A stretch of DNA of 64,000 nt. Source: WRGT01 sp942493035 (GTDB lineage Bacteria; Spirochaetota; UBA4802; UBA5550). A program made the translations under genes and the position numbers. The stretch spans positions 3,596,001-3,660,000 of the forward strand of contig OW818666.1 in the NCBI GenBank assembly GCA_942493035.1, given 5' to 3'. Positions 54,821-63,334 of the stretch are shown here, in pieces; positions within the stretch are counted from its first letter, which is position 1; the number at the start of each line of letters is the position of its first letter. Below the pieces are notes generated by a model that searched no databases, was not told the origin of the DNA, and saw only the letters and a list, made by a program, of their open reading frames with translations.

Positions 54821-56287
54821 ATGAAGGTCACACGATATGAACAGGTTGCTGAAAAAATTTTAATGCTTATTCAGAATGGAATTCTGAAAGAGGGTGACCG
54901 GATCCCCTCAATGCGGCAACTGAGCAGTGAACTCGGAGTGAGTGTTAACACAATTAAAGAAGCATACTGGACCCTTGAAAAGCAGAACTATATAGAAGCT
55001 GTTCCCCAGTCGGGCTTTTATGTCTGCAGAAAGATTAAGCACCATGAACCGACTGTTTTCGATCCCTCAGTAATGGATCCGCAGCGGGTGGGTCTATGCC
55101 AGATTTATGGAGCCTTCCAGAACTCGGGAAAATACAGTCCGGAACTTAATCTGGGTCTATCAAATATTAATCCCGATTTCTGGCCTACAGAAAAGCTCGG
55201 AAAATATATGCAGGAGGCTCTCCGATATCACAATCATGAATCATTCAGCTATATAATGTCTCCCGGATATCCGGAACTCCGCAACCAGGTGTCCCGCCTA
55301 AGTTTGTCAGGGGGGATGGATCTTAATCCTGAAGATATTATAATTACCAATGGTTGCCACGAGGCGATATTCCTTGCGTTGATGACAGTATGCAAACCCG
55401 GCGATACTGTCATCTATGAAAGTCCCATCTATTTCAGTTCAATCCTGCTCATTCAGCGGCTCAACCTTAAACTGATTGAAATAAATGCATCGGAAAAAGA
55501 GGGGATAAATCTTGATACACTGAAATTTGTTCTGGAAAACCATCCGGTCAAAGCAATGTTTACCATATCCAACTTCAATAATCCAATGGGCTTTACTATG
55601 CCTGATGCGAAAAAAAGAGAGATGGTTGCTCTTCTTGAAAAACACAATGTTACGCTGATCGAAGATGATATATATGGTGATCTATATTTCGACACACGTC
55701 CATCTGCATGCAAGGCCTTCGATAAAACATCGAATGTAATCCACTGTTCATCTATAACCAAAACAGTATCTCCCGGACTGCGTATAGGCTGGATAGTCCC
55801 CGGAGAAAAATATTTTGAAGAGATATGCCGCCTGAAGACTCTGCTTAACATCTCAACCGGTGCAATCAACCAGATTGCCGCCGCACGCTTCCTGAAAGAG
55901 GGGGGCTACGAGAGGCATATGCGTAAACTCCGTGAAGCCCTTAAATTACAGGTCGCAGAGGTAAGAGAATTTATACTTGAACACTTCCCTGAAGGAACAA
56001 AAGTCACAGATCCGGAGGGGGGGTCACTCCTGTGGATTACACTCCCGGAGGGGATCGATTCTCTTAATATCTATCATGAAGCACTCAAAAAAAATATACT
56101 GATTGCACCCGGCTGCCTCTTCTCGCTTAAACCGAGATACAATAACTGTTTAAGATTAAATGCAGGTCACTGGAATGACAAAATCAGAAAGGCAATTATA
56201 TATATTGGAAAACTCTGCAAAGAATATAATCCTGATGCTCATAGTGCAGTCTTAACAGATGAATGCTTCAGAGCTATTGTTGAGTAA
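54821..56287 (+). CDS. MocR/GntR-type transcriptional regulator with aminotransferase domain
   Basis: A 488-residue protein: an N-terminal winged helix (about 1-70, MRQLSSELGVSVNTIKEAYWTLEKQNYI) joined to a fold type I aminotransferase. The PLP lysine lies in SSITKTVSPGLRIGWI; SNFNNPMGFTM and EDDIYGDLYF are PLP/phosphate-site blocks. MocR proteins regulate genes for PLP, GABA, taurine or other metabolites; the ligand here is unknown. ATG 54821 follows GAGG at 54809-54812. It is monocistronic and divergent from the DUF2917-like gene, a plausible target. Confidence 0.9.
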   Translation: MKVTRYEQVAEKILMLIQNGILKEGDRIPSMRQLSSELGVSVNTIKEAYWTLEKQNYIEAVPQSGFYVCRKIKHHEPTVFDPSVMDPQRVGLCQIYGAFQNSGKYSPELNLGLSNINPDFWPTEKLGKYMQEALRYHNHESFSYIMSPGYPELRNQVSRLSLSGGMDLNPEDIIITNGCHEAIFLALMTVCKPGDTVIYESPIYFSSILLIQRLNLKLIEINASEKEGINLDTLKFVLENHPVKAMFTISNFNNPMGFTMPDAKKREMVALLEKHNVTLIEDDIYGDLYFDTRPSACKAFDKTSNVIHCSSITKTVSPGLRIGWIVPGEKYFEEICRLKTLLNISTGAINQIAAARFLKEGGYERHMRKLREALKLQVAEVREFILEHFPEGTKVTDPEGGSLLWITLPEGIDSLNIYHEALKKNILIAPGCLFSLKPRYNNCLRLNAGHWNDKIRKAIIYIGKLCKEYNPDAHSAVLTDECFRAIVE

Positions 56288-56592
56288 TAATAAAATCTGA
56301 TTTTTAATTTTAAAATTTAATTTTTTTTACCTGAAATATTTTTTTTTTACACTATTAGGAAGATAGCGATTTATTTTCAGAGGTACATATGCATCGCGAT
56401 GTGCCCCAAAAGATAATTTACTGCACTATAGTATATCAGCTTACAAAAAAATTTATTGCAAATATTTTTACCCTGATGTATAAAATTATATAACTGCTTG
56501 AGTACTTTTTATCAGCTGCTGCTTTGAGTAAAAACCTTTTACAATTGACAATTATTAATATCATATTAAGAATTTTTTATCAGGAAAAATCA
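56288..56592. other. Intergenic gap with one palindrome
   Basis: AT-rich. A GGTACATATGCATCGCGATGTGCC palindrome region (about 56382-56405) follows TTATTTTCAG, the word that precedes the hairpin at 28354. No gene, RNA or clear promoter was recognised. AGGA at 56582-56585 is the ribosome site of the next gene. Confidence 0.45.
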
Positions 56593-58434
56593 ATGTATTA
56601 TAAAAAATTATTATCTATACTACCCATAGAGTATAAATATAAACAAACTGAATGGTATAAAAAAATCTCCGCAGACACAAACTTAAATAAACGCAGAGTC
56701 CTTATAATTTCATATATTTCTACAATACTTTTTCCGGCTTCATTTCTACTTATTGATTTATCTGCAGGTGAAAAAAGATATATTATTAATTATACTATTC
56801 CATTAATAATTCTCACAGGAATACTTCTATATATATTATTTATTAAATCATCAGAATTGATAATTACGTTAACTATTACAATTGCTTTTGCCGGATTTTT
56901 CCTTGCTGCATATCTTCCCCAGGGGAGACAGGTAGGTATTTTTATTATGATTGTGTTTACACCATTTGTTTTTAATCTGACTGGTTTAGTCAGAGGAGCG
57001 ATATGGTCGCTCCTTTTTTTTGGAGCAGCATTTCTTTCTCTTATTTTATCTTCACATTCAATAATACCGGAATGTAAGCTCGCCTTTTCTGAATATCATC
57101 TGCTGATGATTGTATTATCGATGATTATCACTTTTATACTTGTTTTCTCAGATCAGATGCAGAATGAAAAACATCTGAGTAACCTCATTAAAAATCTGAT
57201 ATTCGATAGCGCCACAAAACTTCCGAATAAAGAGACTATGATTAAAAGCTTTCCTCTGAACAACGGATTTGTACTCGGAATTGTACGCATTCAGAATTTC
57301 AGTGCAATCTCATCTATCTTCGGTTATGAAATCGGAGAGAAAATACTTCTCTTTGTTGCAAAGACCCTCAGCAGTATTGCCAACCGCGACGGATACCGCT
57401 GCTATAAACTTCTCGGTCATGAATTCGGAATTATAGTAAATGAAGATTCAGAAACTTTATCCGGCCTGGGGATAGAAAACTTTCTTAATCTGCTCTGGTT
57501 TGAACTTCAATCAATAAAACTGATAGAGAGAGATCAGGAATTCTGCCCGGCGTTCAGGATAGGTGCTGCAATAATATCTCCTGAAAATACAGCAGATGCT
57601 TTATCAAGAGCTGATATAGCTTTGAATATGGCAGAAAAATTTCTTCACAATACATACATTTACAATGAAGAATCTGACGACCGGATTCATGTAATAAAAT
57701 CCTCGGAACTCTATTCAACACTGCTTGATAATATGAAAAACAATCATTTTAAAGTTGTATATCAGCCTATAGTAGATACTGTAACTGGCGATATAATCTG
57801 GTATGAAGCACTTCTTCGGGTCAGGAATAAAAACGGAAGCTATGAATCAATATACGACTATCTGCATGTCGCCAGAAATACCGGCCTTTATAATCAGCTC
57901 ACGCGATTTGTTTTACAAAATGCTCATGATTTCATTAAAAATACCGGAAACGATATTTCAATCAATATTACTCTTGGCGACATTATACATCCGGGTTTTA
58001 TGGAAGAGGTCATCAGAATCTGTGTGGATATAAAAAATAACAAAGGGAATCTGATAATTGAAATTCTTGAAAGTGAAGAGCTCGTTGAAATTGACCTGTC
58101 CAGAAGATTTATCAAAACAGTACAGGATCTCGGATGTAAAGTAGCTATTGACGATTTCGGTTCAGGATATTCAAACTTTTCAGCATTACTGAATCTATCT
58201 ATAGATATTGTTAAAATTGATGGTCTTCTAATGAAATCGGTTCAGTCAGACACCAACGCACTAAGTATGATTGAAAGTATTGCTGACTTCTGCCACAAAG
58301 CCGGGAAGGTAATGGTTGCAGAGTATATTGAAGATGAACATATGCACAGGATTGCCCTGAATAATAACATTCAATTCTGCCAGGGATATTACTTCGGTAA
58401 ACCTGAACATATTGATTTCTCAAGTATAAACTGA
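56593..58434 (+). CDS. Membrane GGDEF-EAL protein with degenerate GGDEF, intact EAL
   Basis: A 613-residue cyclic-di-GMP protein. The N-terminal part (about 35-185) holds about six membrane helices. The GGDEF domain (about 200-345) has the signature replaced by LLGHEF, so cyclase activity is doubtful. The EAL domain (about 360-610) keeps YEALLR, SINITL, EILESEE, AIDDFGSGYS, VKIDG and AEYIED, so phosphodiesterase activity is expected, with the GGDEF part as a possible GTP or regulatory site. ATG 56593 follows AGGA at 56582-56585; a TTG at 56524 would add 23 hydrophobic residues. Confidence 0.88.
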   Translation: MYYKKLLSILPIEYKYKQTEWYKKISADTNLNKRRVLIISYISTILFPASFLLIDLSAGEKRYIINYTIPLIILTGILLYILFIKSSELIITLTITIAFAGFFLAAYLPQGRQVGIFIMIVFTPFVFNLTGLVRGAIWSLLFFGAAFLSLILSSHSIIPECKLAFSEYHLLMIVLSMIITFILVFSDQMQNEKHLSNLIKNLIFDSATKLPNKETMIKSFPLNNGFVLGIVRIQNFSAISSIFGYEIGEKILLFVAKTLSSIANRDGYRCYKLLGHEFGIIVNEDSETLSGLGIENFLNLLWFELQSIKLIERDQEFCPAFRIGAAIISPENTADALSRADIALNMAEKFLHNTYIYNEESDDRIHVIKSSELYSTLLDNMKNNHFKVVYQPIVDTVTGDIIWYEALLRVRNKNGSYESIYDYLHVARNTGLYNQLTRFVLQNAHDFIKNTGNDISINITLGDIIHPGFMEEVIRICVDIKNNKGNLIIEILESEELVEIDLSRRFIKTVQDLGCKVAIDDFGSGYSNFSALLNLSIDIVKIDGLLMKSVQSDTNALSMIESIADFCHKAGKVMVAEYIEDEHMHRIALNNNIQFCQGYYFGKPEHIDFSSIN

Positions 58435-58457
58435 ATCAAAATACAGCAATATGCTTA

Positions 58458-58515
58458 CAAACTCGCCCTTCTCCTTCTCTCAGGAGAGGGGTGGCCAACG
58501 GCCGGGATGAGGCGC
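58458..58515. repeat. CTCGCCCTTCTCC / GGTGGCC hairpin element
   Basis: CTTCTCTCAGGAGAGGGGTGGCC followed by AACGGCCGGGATGAG. The GTGGCC..GGCC ending matches the elements at 17697 and 30046. Located between the GGDEF-EAL gene and fumarase. Confidence 0.55.
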
Positions 58516-58604
58516 ATAAAGTTCAAACCGCCTATTATATTCCTTGACATTCAAACCCGCTAATAATCTCTATTTAAAAAAACTTAAAGTATTGAACTAA
58601 AACT

Positions 58605-59450
58605 ATGAAAAGAACAATCCATACAGATCAGATAAAAATTGCCATTGAAGAACTTATCCGCACAGCAAGCTTCATCACACCCCCTGAGGTTAAAAACATA
58701 TTTGCAGATATGAAAGAGAGAGAGACTCTCCCTCTGGCTGCTGAAACTCTTAATATCCTGATTGAAAATATTGACATTGCAGAAAAAGAGACCATCCCTC
58801 TGTGCCAGGACTGCGGCTCCGTAATTATTTTTCTTGAAATCGGTCAGGAACTTGAAATAGCCGGTGATTATCTTTATGATGCGGTAAACGCTGCCGTAGC
58901 CGATGCATACAAAAAACTCTATCTGAGAAAATCTATTGTAGCAGATCCTCTCCGGAGAGTGAACACCGGAACCAATACCCCCGCGTTCATTCATGCTGAT
59001 ATAGTTCCCGGTGACGGACTGACAATAGATGTCATGCTGAAAGGGGGCGGTTCTGAAAACATGAGCGCTCTTAAAATGTTCCGTCCGACAGACTCTGTTG
59101 AAAAGATAATCGACTTCATTGAAGAGACAGTAATTGCAGCGGGTCCGAATCCATGTCCCCCTCTTTTTCTCGGGGTAGGAATAGGCGGTACTGCAGACGC
59201 GGCAATGCTGAATGCGAAGAAGGCTCTCCTTAAAAATCCTTCAGAGCATCATCCCGATCCGTACTATATAGACCTTGAACTTAAAATTCTGGATCGTCTT
59301 AATAAAACAGGAGTCGGCCCCATGGGTTTCGGCGGAACAAACAGCGCTGCAGGAGTATACATAAAGGAAGCTCCGACTCATATTGCCTCTCTCCCCGTCG
59401 CGCTTAATCTTAACTGTCACTCTTTCCGTAAAGGGAGGATCACACTCTGA
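58605..59450 (+). CDS. fumA: Class I fumarate hydratase, alpha (N-terminal) subunit
   Basis: Iron-sulfur hydratase subunit, 281 residues; with the next gene it interconverts fumarate and malate (or acts on a related substrate such as tartrate). The Cys of PLCQDCG, the TNTPAFIHADIVPG block and KGGGSENMSALKMF, plus GIGGTADAAM, are standard. The split alpha/beta arrangement is that of anaerobes and archaea. The start ATG 58605 has a weak site. ATG of the beta gene overlaps its stop (TGATGG at 59448). Oxygen-labile cluster, consistent with an anaerobic cell. Confidence 0.92.
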   Translation: MKRTIHTDQIKIAIEELIRTASFITPPEVKNIFADMKERETLPLAAETLNILIENIDIAEKETIPLCQDCGSVIIFLEIGQELEIAGDYLYDAVNAAVADAYKKLYLRKSIVADPLRRVNTGTNTPAFIHADIVPGDGLTIDVMLKGGGSENMSALKMFRPTDSVEKIIDFIEETVIAAGPNPCPPLFLGVGIGGTADAAMLNAKKALLKNPSEHHPDPYYIDLELKILDRLNKTGVGPMGFGGTNSAAGVYIKEAPTHIASLPVALNLNCHSFRKGRITL

Positions 59451-59998
59451 TGGAATGGAAAAAAATAAATACACCTCTCACTGATGACGTAATCGAAACA
59501 TTAAAATGCGGAGACCTATGTCTTATAACAGGTAAACTGCTCACTGCAAGAGATAAGGCTCATGAACGGATAGCCCGTATGATTTCAGCCGGTGAAAAAC
59601 TCCCCTTCGATTTAAAGGATGAGATAATATACTACGTGGGACCCACACCCGCAAAACCCGGTGAGATCATCGGAGCAGCAGGCCCGACAACATCATCCAG
59701 AATGGACCCGTTCTCACCCGTGATGTTTAACCAGGGTATAAAGGGGATGATTGGAAAAGGAAAAAGAGACAGTGTAACAAAAGATCTGATTGTAAAACAT
59801 AAAGCTGTTTACTTCAGCTCATTCGGCGGAGCAGGGGCATACCTGAGTAAACGAATCATTTCTTCGAAAATAATTGCCTTTGATGACCTTGCATCTGAAG
59901 CCGTGCATGAATTTATTGTTGAAGATTTCCCGGTTGTTGTTGCTATCGATATGTATGGAGAGGATATTTATGAACATGCAGTTCACAACAGAAAATGA
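59450..59998 (+). CDS. fumB: Class I fumarate hydratase, beta (C-terminal) subunit
   Basis: Partner of the alpha subunit, 182 residues. The blocks GDLCLITGKLLTARDKAHERI, GPTPAKPGEIIGAAGPTTSSRMD, IGKGKRD and FSSFGGAGAYLSKRI identify it. GPTTSSRMD holds the substrate-binding residues. Its ATG 59450 overlaps the stop of the alpha gene by one base, and the NUDIX gene starts 28 bases before its stop, so the three are coupled. The naming as fumarase rather than tartrate dehydratase is based on general similarity only. Confidence 0.9.
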   Translation: MEWKKINTPLTDDVIETLKCGDLCLITGKLLTARDKAHERIARMISAGEKLPFDLKDEIIYYVGPTPAKPGEIIGAAGPTTSSRMDPFSPVMFNQGIKGMIGKGKRDSVTKDLIVKHKAVYFSSFGGAGAYLSKRIISSKIIAFDDLASEAVHEFIVEDFPVVVAIDMYGEDIYEHAVHNRK

Positions 59999-60569
59999 TT
60001 TTGAAAGTTTTAAAAAATTTATCGTTGAAAAACTTGCCGGAAGAAAAAAAAGATCTATAAATTTTCCTGAATATAAAAAATCTGCAGTGCTTATTCTTTT
60101 CATGGAAAAAGATGGCCTGCCGCATGTTATTATGACACTCCGGACAGACAAAGTTTCAACTCACAAAGGACAGGTATCCTTTCCTGGAGGTGGATACGAT
60201 TCTACCGATAAAGATTTTCTGGAAACTGCTCTTCGCGAAACAATGGAAGAAGTTGGAATCCCCCCTGAAGAGATTGAGGTTCTTGGCGAGTTCGATGAGT
60301 ACATTTCAATAATGGGTTATCATGTATATGTTCATGTAGGCGCAATCAACAGGGCACATGAATATGTTGTATGCAGGGACGAGATCGATGAGATGCTCGA
60401 AGTTCCATTCTCGATCTTTTATAACGAAGAGTACAGCAAATGTGAAAAAATCACTCACAACGGCCGTGAATTCGATGTGTTCTACTACGATTTTGGTACA
60501 ACTACAATCTGGGGCATGACCGCAAGGATCATAACAGATTTTGCCAGGAAAGTATTCAAAAGCGAGTGA
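59970..60569 (+). CDS. NUDIX hydrolase, CoA pyrophosphatase-like
   Basis: A 199-residue NUDIX enzyme. The box is GGGYDSTDKDFLETALRETMEEVGI, and the preceding KGQVSFPGGGYD with the TLRTDKVSTHKG start resembles the CoA pyrophosphatase (YeaB/NudL) subgroup that hydrolyses CoA and NAD-like dinucleotides. ATG 59970 is preceded by GGAGAGGA and overlaps the end of fumB by 29 bases. Cytoplasmic. The substrate is predicted from subgroup similarity. Confidence 0.85.
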   Translation: MNMQFTTENDFESFKKFIVEKLAGRKKRSINFPEYKKSAVLILFMEKDGLPHVIMTLRTDKVSTHKGQVSFPGGGYDSTDKDFLETALRETMEEVGIPPEEIEVLGEFDEYISIMGYHVYVHVGAINRAHEYVVCRDEIDEMLEVPFSIFYNEEYSKCEKITHNGREFDVFYYDFGTTTIWGMTARIITDFARKVFKSE

Positions 60570-60654
60570 ACTGCTTAATGCAGCACCCGCCCCCCGAACG
60601 GAACAAAGATGTCATTCAACTCTTATAATAAATTTTAATATTTCAACTTAATTA

Positions 60655-60683
60655 TTGACACTCCCCGTAACAGATTCTATTTT
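60655..60683 (+). promoter_or_regulatory. Sigma-70 type promoter
   Basis: TTGACA at 60655-60660, 17-base spacer, TATTTT at 60678-60683, about 53 bases before the protease start at 60736. Confidence 0.6.
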
Positions 60684-60735
60684 TAATCTACATATCATTG
60701 ATTTTATACCTATATTCCCGTAACCGGAGTTAAAT

Positions 60736-62100
60736 ATGTTTAAACGATTTTCAGAAAGAAAAACTCATTTCATTGTACTCGCTTTTGCAACAGGTCTTTT
60801 CCTAGGAATAAACTTTTCATTTGTTGCCCAGGCTGGAGAACCGGCTCATAAATACCTTGAATTCTTTCACCAGACATATCAGATAATTACCAGTGAATAT
60901 GTTGATCAGCCCGATAACAAAAAATTATTTTATGGCGCGATTAAAGGGATGATCGAATCTCTTGGAGATCCCTTTACCAGATTTCTGAATGAGGATTCAA
61001 CTGCCGAGCTGCAGGAGATGACCTCTGGCAAATTTGTCGGCATTGGTGTTGAGATTGCAGTTAAAGACGGGGAGATTGTTATTGTCAGTCCTATAGAAAA
61101 CTCACCTGCAATGAAAGCCGGAATTGAAAGCGGCGACGTAATAACAAGAGTAAACAATGAATTAATAAAAGATAAAAATCTCGAAGAAATTATAAAAAAT
61201 ATAAAAGGTCTCCCCGGTACAAAAGTAAATGTATCCATAAGGAGAGAAGGATTCTCCGACGAAATCAGTTACAGTATAGAAAGAGCTCCTGTAAAAATAG
61301 AGAGCACAGATTTTGCAGTAATTAAAGAGAGCAACACCGGTTACCTCAGAATTAAAACTTTCGGAGCGGACACAACTCAGGATGTAAAAAAGGCCCTGAC
61401 CACTTTTAATAATAACAAAATAGATAAACTTATAATTGACCTTAGATATAATCCGGGAGGTCTCCTTACAGCAGCAGTTGAAATTTCTGAATTCTTTCTT
61501 GAAAAAGAACTGACAATTGTATCCACAAAAGGGAGATCCGACCGCGGTAGAGAAAACTTTTTTAAATCAGCTAAAGATCCGATTTATAAAGGCAAAATTA
61601 TAGTACTGGTAAACAAAGGGAGCGCATCTGCTTCAGAGATATTAAGCGGCGCCCTGCGTGACAACAACAAGGCCATGCTTCTTGGCGAAAAAACTTTCGG
61701 AAAGGGATCTGTTCAGAAAACATACAATCTCGATAAAGAGGTTGGAATTGCTTTAACTATTGCCAAGTACTACACCCCCTCCGGTGCTATGATTCACGGC
61801 AAAGGAATTATGCCTGACTTCGAAGTTAAGGTGGCTGAATTCCCCGAGAGTGAAACTGAAGACCTGAAAAAGATCAGCAGGGATAAACTGCTTAATGAAT
61901 TTGTTTCGATAAAAACAGTTTACAATGAGAATACAAAATCTGAATTTAAAAAATTTCTTCAGAACCGAAATGTCAAAATCTCGGATAAAACAGCTGATTT
62001 TATGTTAAAAAGAGAAATTACAAAGTACCACAAGGATCAGATTTATGATCTTGAATTTGATAATCAGCTGACTGCAGCTATAGAAAAGTTAAGTAAATAA
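60736..62100 (+). CDS. Carboxy-terminal processing protease (CtpA/Prc, S41)
   Basis: A 454-residue periplasmic serine protease. A signal/anchor helix spans about residues 11-32; the PDZ domain is about 90-175 (GIGVEIAVKDGEIVIVSP, SGDVITRVNNE); the S41 catalytic core has the nucleophile S298 in GSASASE and general base K323 in TFGKG. LRYNPGGLLTAAV is also typical. It cleaves C-terminal tails of envelope proteins. A promoter lies at 60655. The stop overlaps the ATG of tsaD (TAATG), so they are co-translated. CCGGAG precedes the ATG. Confidence 0.95.
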   Translation: MFKRFSERKTHFIVLAFATGLFLGINFSFVAQAGEPAHKYLEFFHQTYQIITSEYVDQPDNKKLFYGAIKGMIESLGDPFTRFLNEDSTAELQEMTSGKFVGIGVEIAVKDGEIVIVSPIENSPAMKAGIESGDVITRVNNELIKDKNLEEIIKNIKGLPGTKVNVSIRREGFSDEISYSIERAPVKIESTDFAVIKESNTGYLRIKTFGADTTQDVKKALTTFNNNKIDKLIIDLRYNPGGLLTAAVEISEFFLEKELTIVSTKGRSDRGRENFFKSAKDPIYKGKIIVLVNKGSASASEILSGALRDNNKAMLLGEKTFGKGSVQKTYNLDKEVGIALTIAKYYTPSGAMIHGKGIMPDFEVKVAEFPESETEDLKKISRDKLLNEFVSIKTVYNENTKSEFKKFLQNRNVKISDKTADFMLKREITKYHKDQIYDLEFDNQLTAAIEKLSK

Positions 62101-63101
62101 TGAAAGATAAATCCGGACCTGTTATAGGACTAGGACTGGAAAGTTCCTGTGATGAAACTTCCGCCGCAATCGTTATAGATGGACGGAAAATACTCTCCAA
62201 CAGAATCTACAGTCAGGTTGAGCTTCATTGCGAATATTCTGGAGTTGTGCCCGAGATAGCCTCAAGGGCACACCTTGAAAAAATTAATACTCTCATTGAG
62301 ATGGCTCTTAATGAAAGCGGATTTAAGTTCAGTGATCTCGATTATGTTGCAGCCACAAACAGGCCTGGACTGACAGGATCGCTCCTGATTGCCCTTCAGA
62401 GCGCAAAGGCTATATCTTTCGCCATGGACATCCCCTTAATCGGAGTAAACCATCTCGAGGCTCATCTTTATGCCCCGTTTCTCGAAGGGAATGAGCCTGC
62501 GTATCCGTTTATCGGCCTTCTTATATCCGGCGGAAATACGGCTCTTTATCGTGTCAACGGCCCTGGCGAAATGCTGCTGATAGGAAAAACTGTAGATGAT
62601 GCTGTTGGTGAAGCATTCGACAAAGTCTCAAAATATATCGGTCTCGGTTATCCCGGCGGACCTCTCGTTGAAAATCTTGCCCGAGAGTCAGCATCAAAAA
62701 AAGTCTTCTTCCCGAAAATAATGACCGATCCCGAAGATACAAGATTCTCATACTCCGGATTAAAAACTGCAGTGATCAACCACATAAAACAAAATCCCGA
62801 ACAGGATAAATCTGATATAGTTTACAGCTTCCAGGAGAGAGCCCTTGAACTCCTGATAAGAAGGCTCTTTACTGCAGCCCGCAGATCGGGAATAAATAAA
62901 ATGGTTGTTGCAGGGGGAGTAGCTGCAAACGGAAGACTAAGAGAACTCATTGAGGCTGAAAGAAAAAGCAGTGAAGAAGTTCTAATCCCGTCACCACTCA
63001 TGTGTACAGATAATGCCGCAATGATAGCAGGAATTTCGTATCAATACTATATCCGGAACAAATTCGATTCATTTGCAATAGACGTAAGCCCCAAACCGTA
63101 A
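62100..63101 (+). CDS. tsaD: tRNA N6-threonylcarbamoyladenosine transferase TsaD
   Basis: A 333-residue ASKHA-fold enzyme that transfers the threonylcarbamoyl group to A37 of ANN-decoding tRNAs. LESSCDETSAAIV, the iron-binding HLEAH (H118, H122), LLISGGNTALYRV, and GGVAANGRLRE are standard. It overlaps the protease gene by one base. Universal housekeeping gene, complete. Partner tsaB/tsaE/tsaC are not in the window. Confidence 0.96.
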   Translation: MKDKSGPVIGLGLESSCDETSAAIVIDGRKILSNRIYSQVELHCEYSGVVPEIASRAHLEKINTLIEMALNESGFKFSDLDYVAATNRPGLTGSLLIALQSAKAISFAMDIPLIGVNHLEAHLYAPFLEGNEPAYPFIGLLISGGNTALYRVNGPGEMLLIGKTVDDAVGEAFDKVSKYIGLGYPGGPLVENLARESASKKVFFPKIMTDPEDTRFSYSGLKTAVINHIKQNPEQDKSDIVYSFQERALELLIRRLFTAARRSGINKMVVAGGVAANGRLRELIEAERKSSEEVLIPSPLMCTDNAAMIAGISYQYYIRNKFDSFAIDVSPKP

Positions 63102-63153
63102 AATAATTGCTTGCAAATCCAGCTTAACAATATAATTATAATAATAGTGACTT

Positions 63154-63270
63154 AGTATTGATTACTTAACTTTTCTATAATAAAAAACCCTATTATCCCC
63201 GCCGCCGTAGGCGGCGGGGATATATAAATTTTGTTTTTTACACTAAGAATTATATATAGGAATAATTACT
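63154..63270. repeat. MITE-like hairpin element, copy 5
   Basis: About 117 bp, same orientation as copies 2 and 3. It starts AGTATTGATTACTTAAC and ends AGGAATAATTACT; the core is GCCGCC-GTA-GGCGGC. It lies between tsaD and the next gene. A second small stem (CGTATGC/GCATGCG) follows at about 63292-63308. Confidence 0.85.
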
Positions 63271-63334
63271 GATAGTGACTACTAATCCCGGCGTATGCGA
63301 AGCATGCGCAGATAAATGAATAAAATGGCAGGCT

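Noticed and set aside
58544..58572. TTGACA at 58544 as the fumarase promoter
   Set aside because: The bases 16-18 positions downstream (TCTCTA) are a poor -10, and better hexamers are wrongly spaced.
2400..63320. GC-rich hairpins as a CRISPR array or as tRNA genes
   Set aside because: The units are kilobases apart, palindromic and without spacers, and none has a tRNA cloverleaf, T-loop or CCA end.
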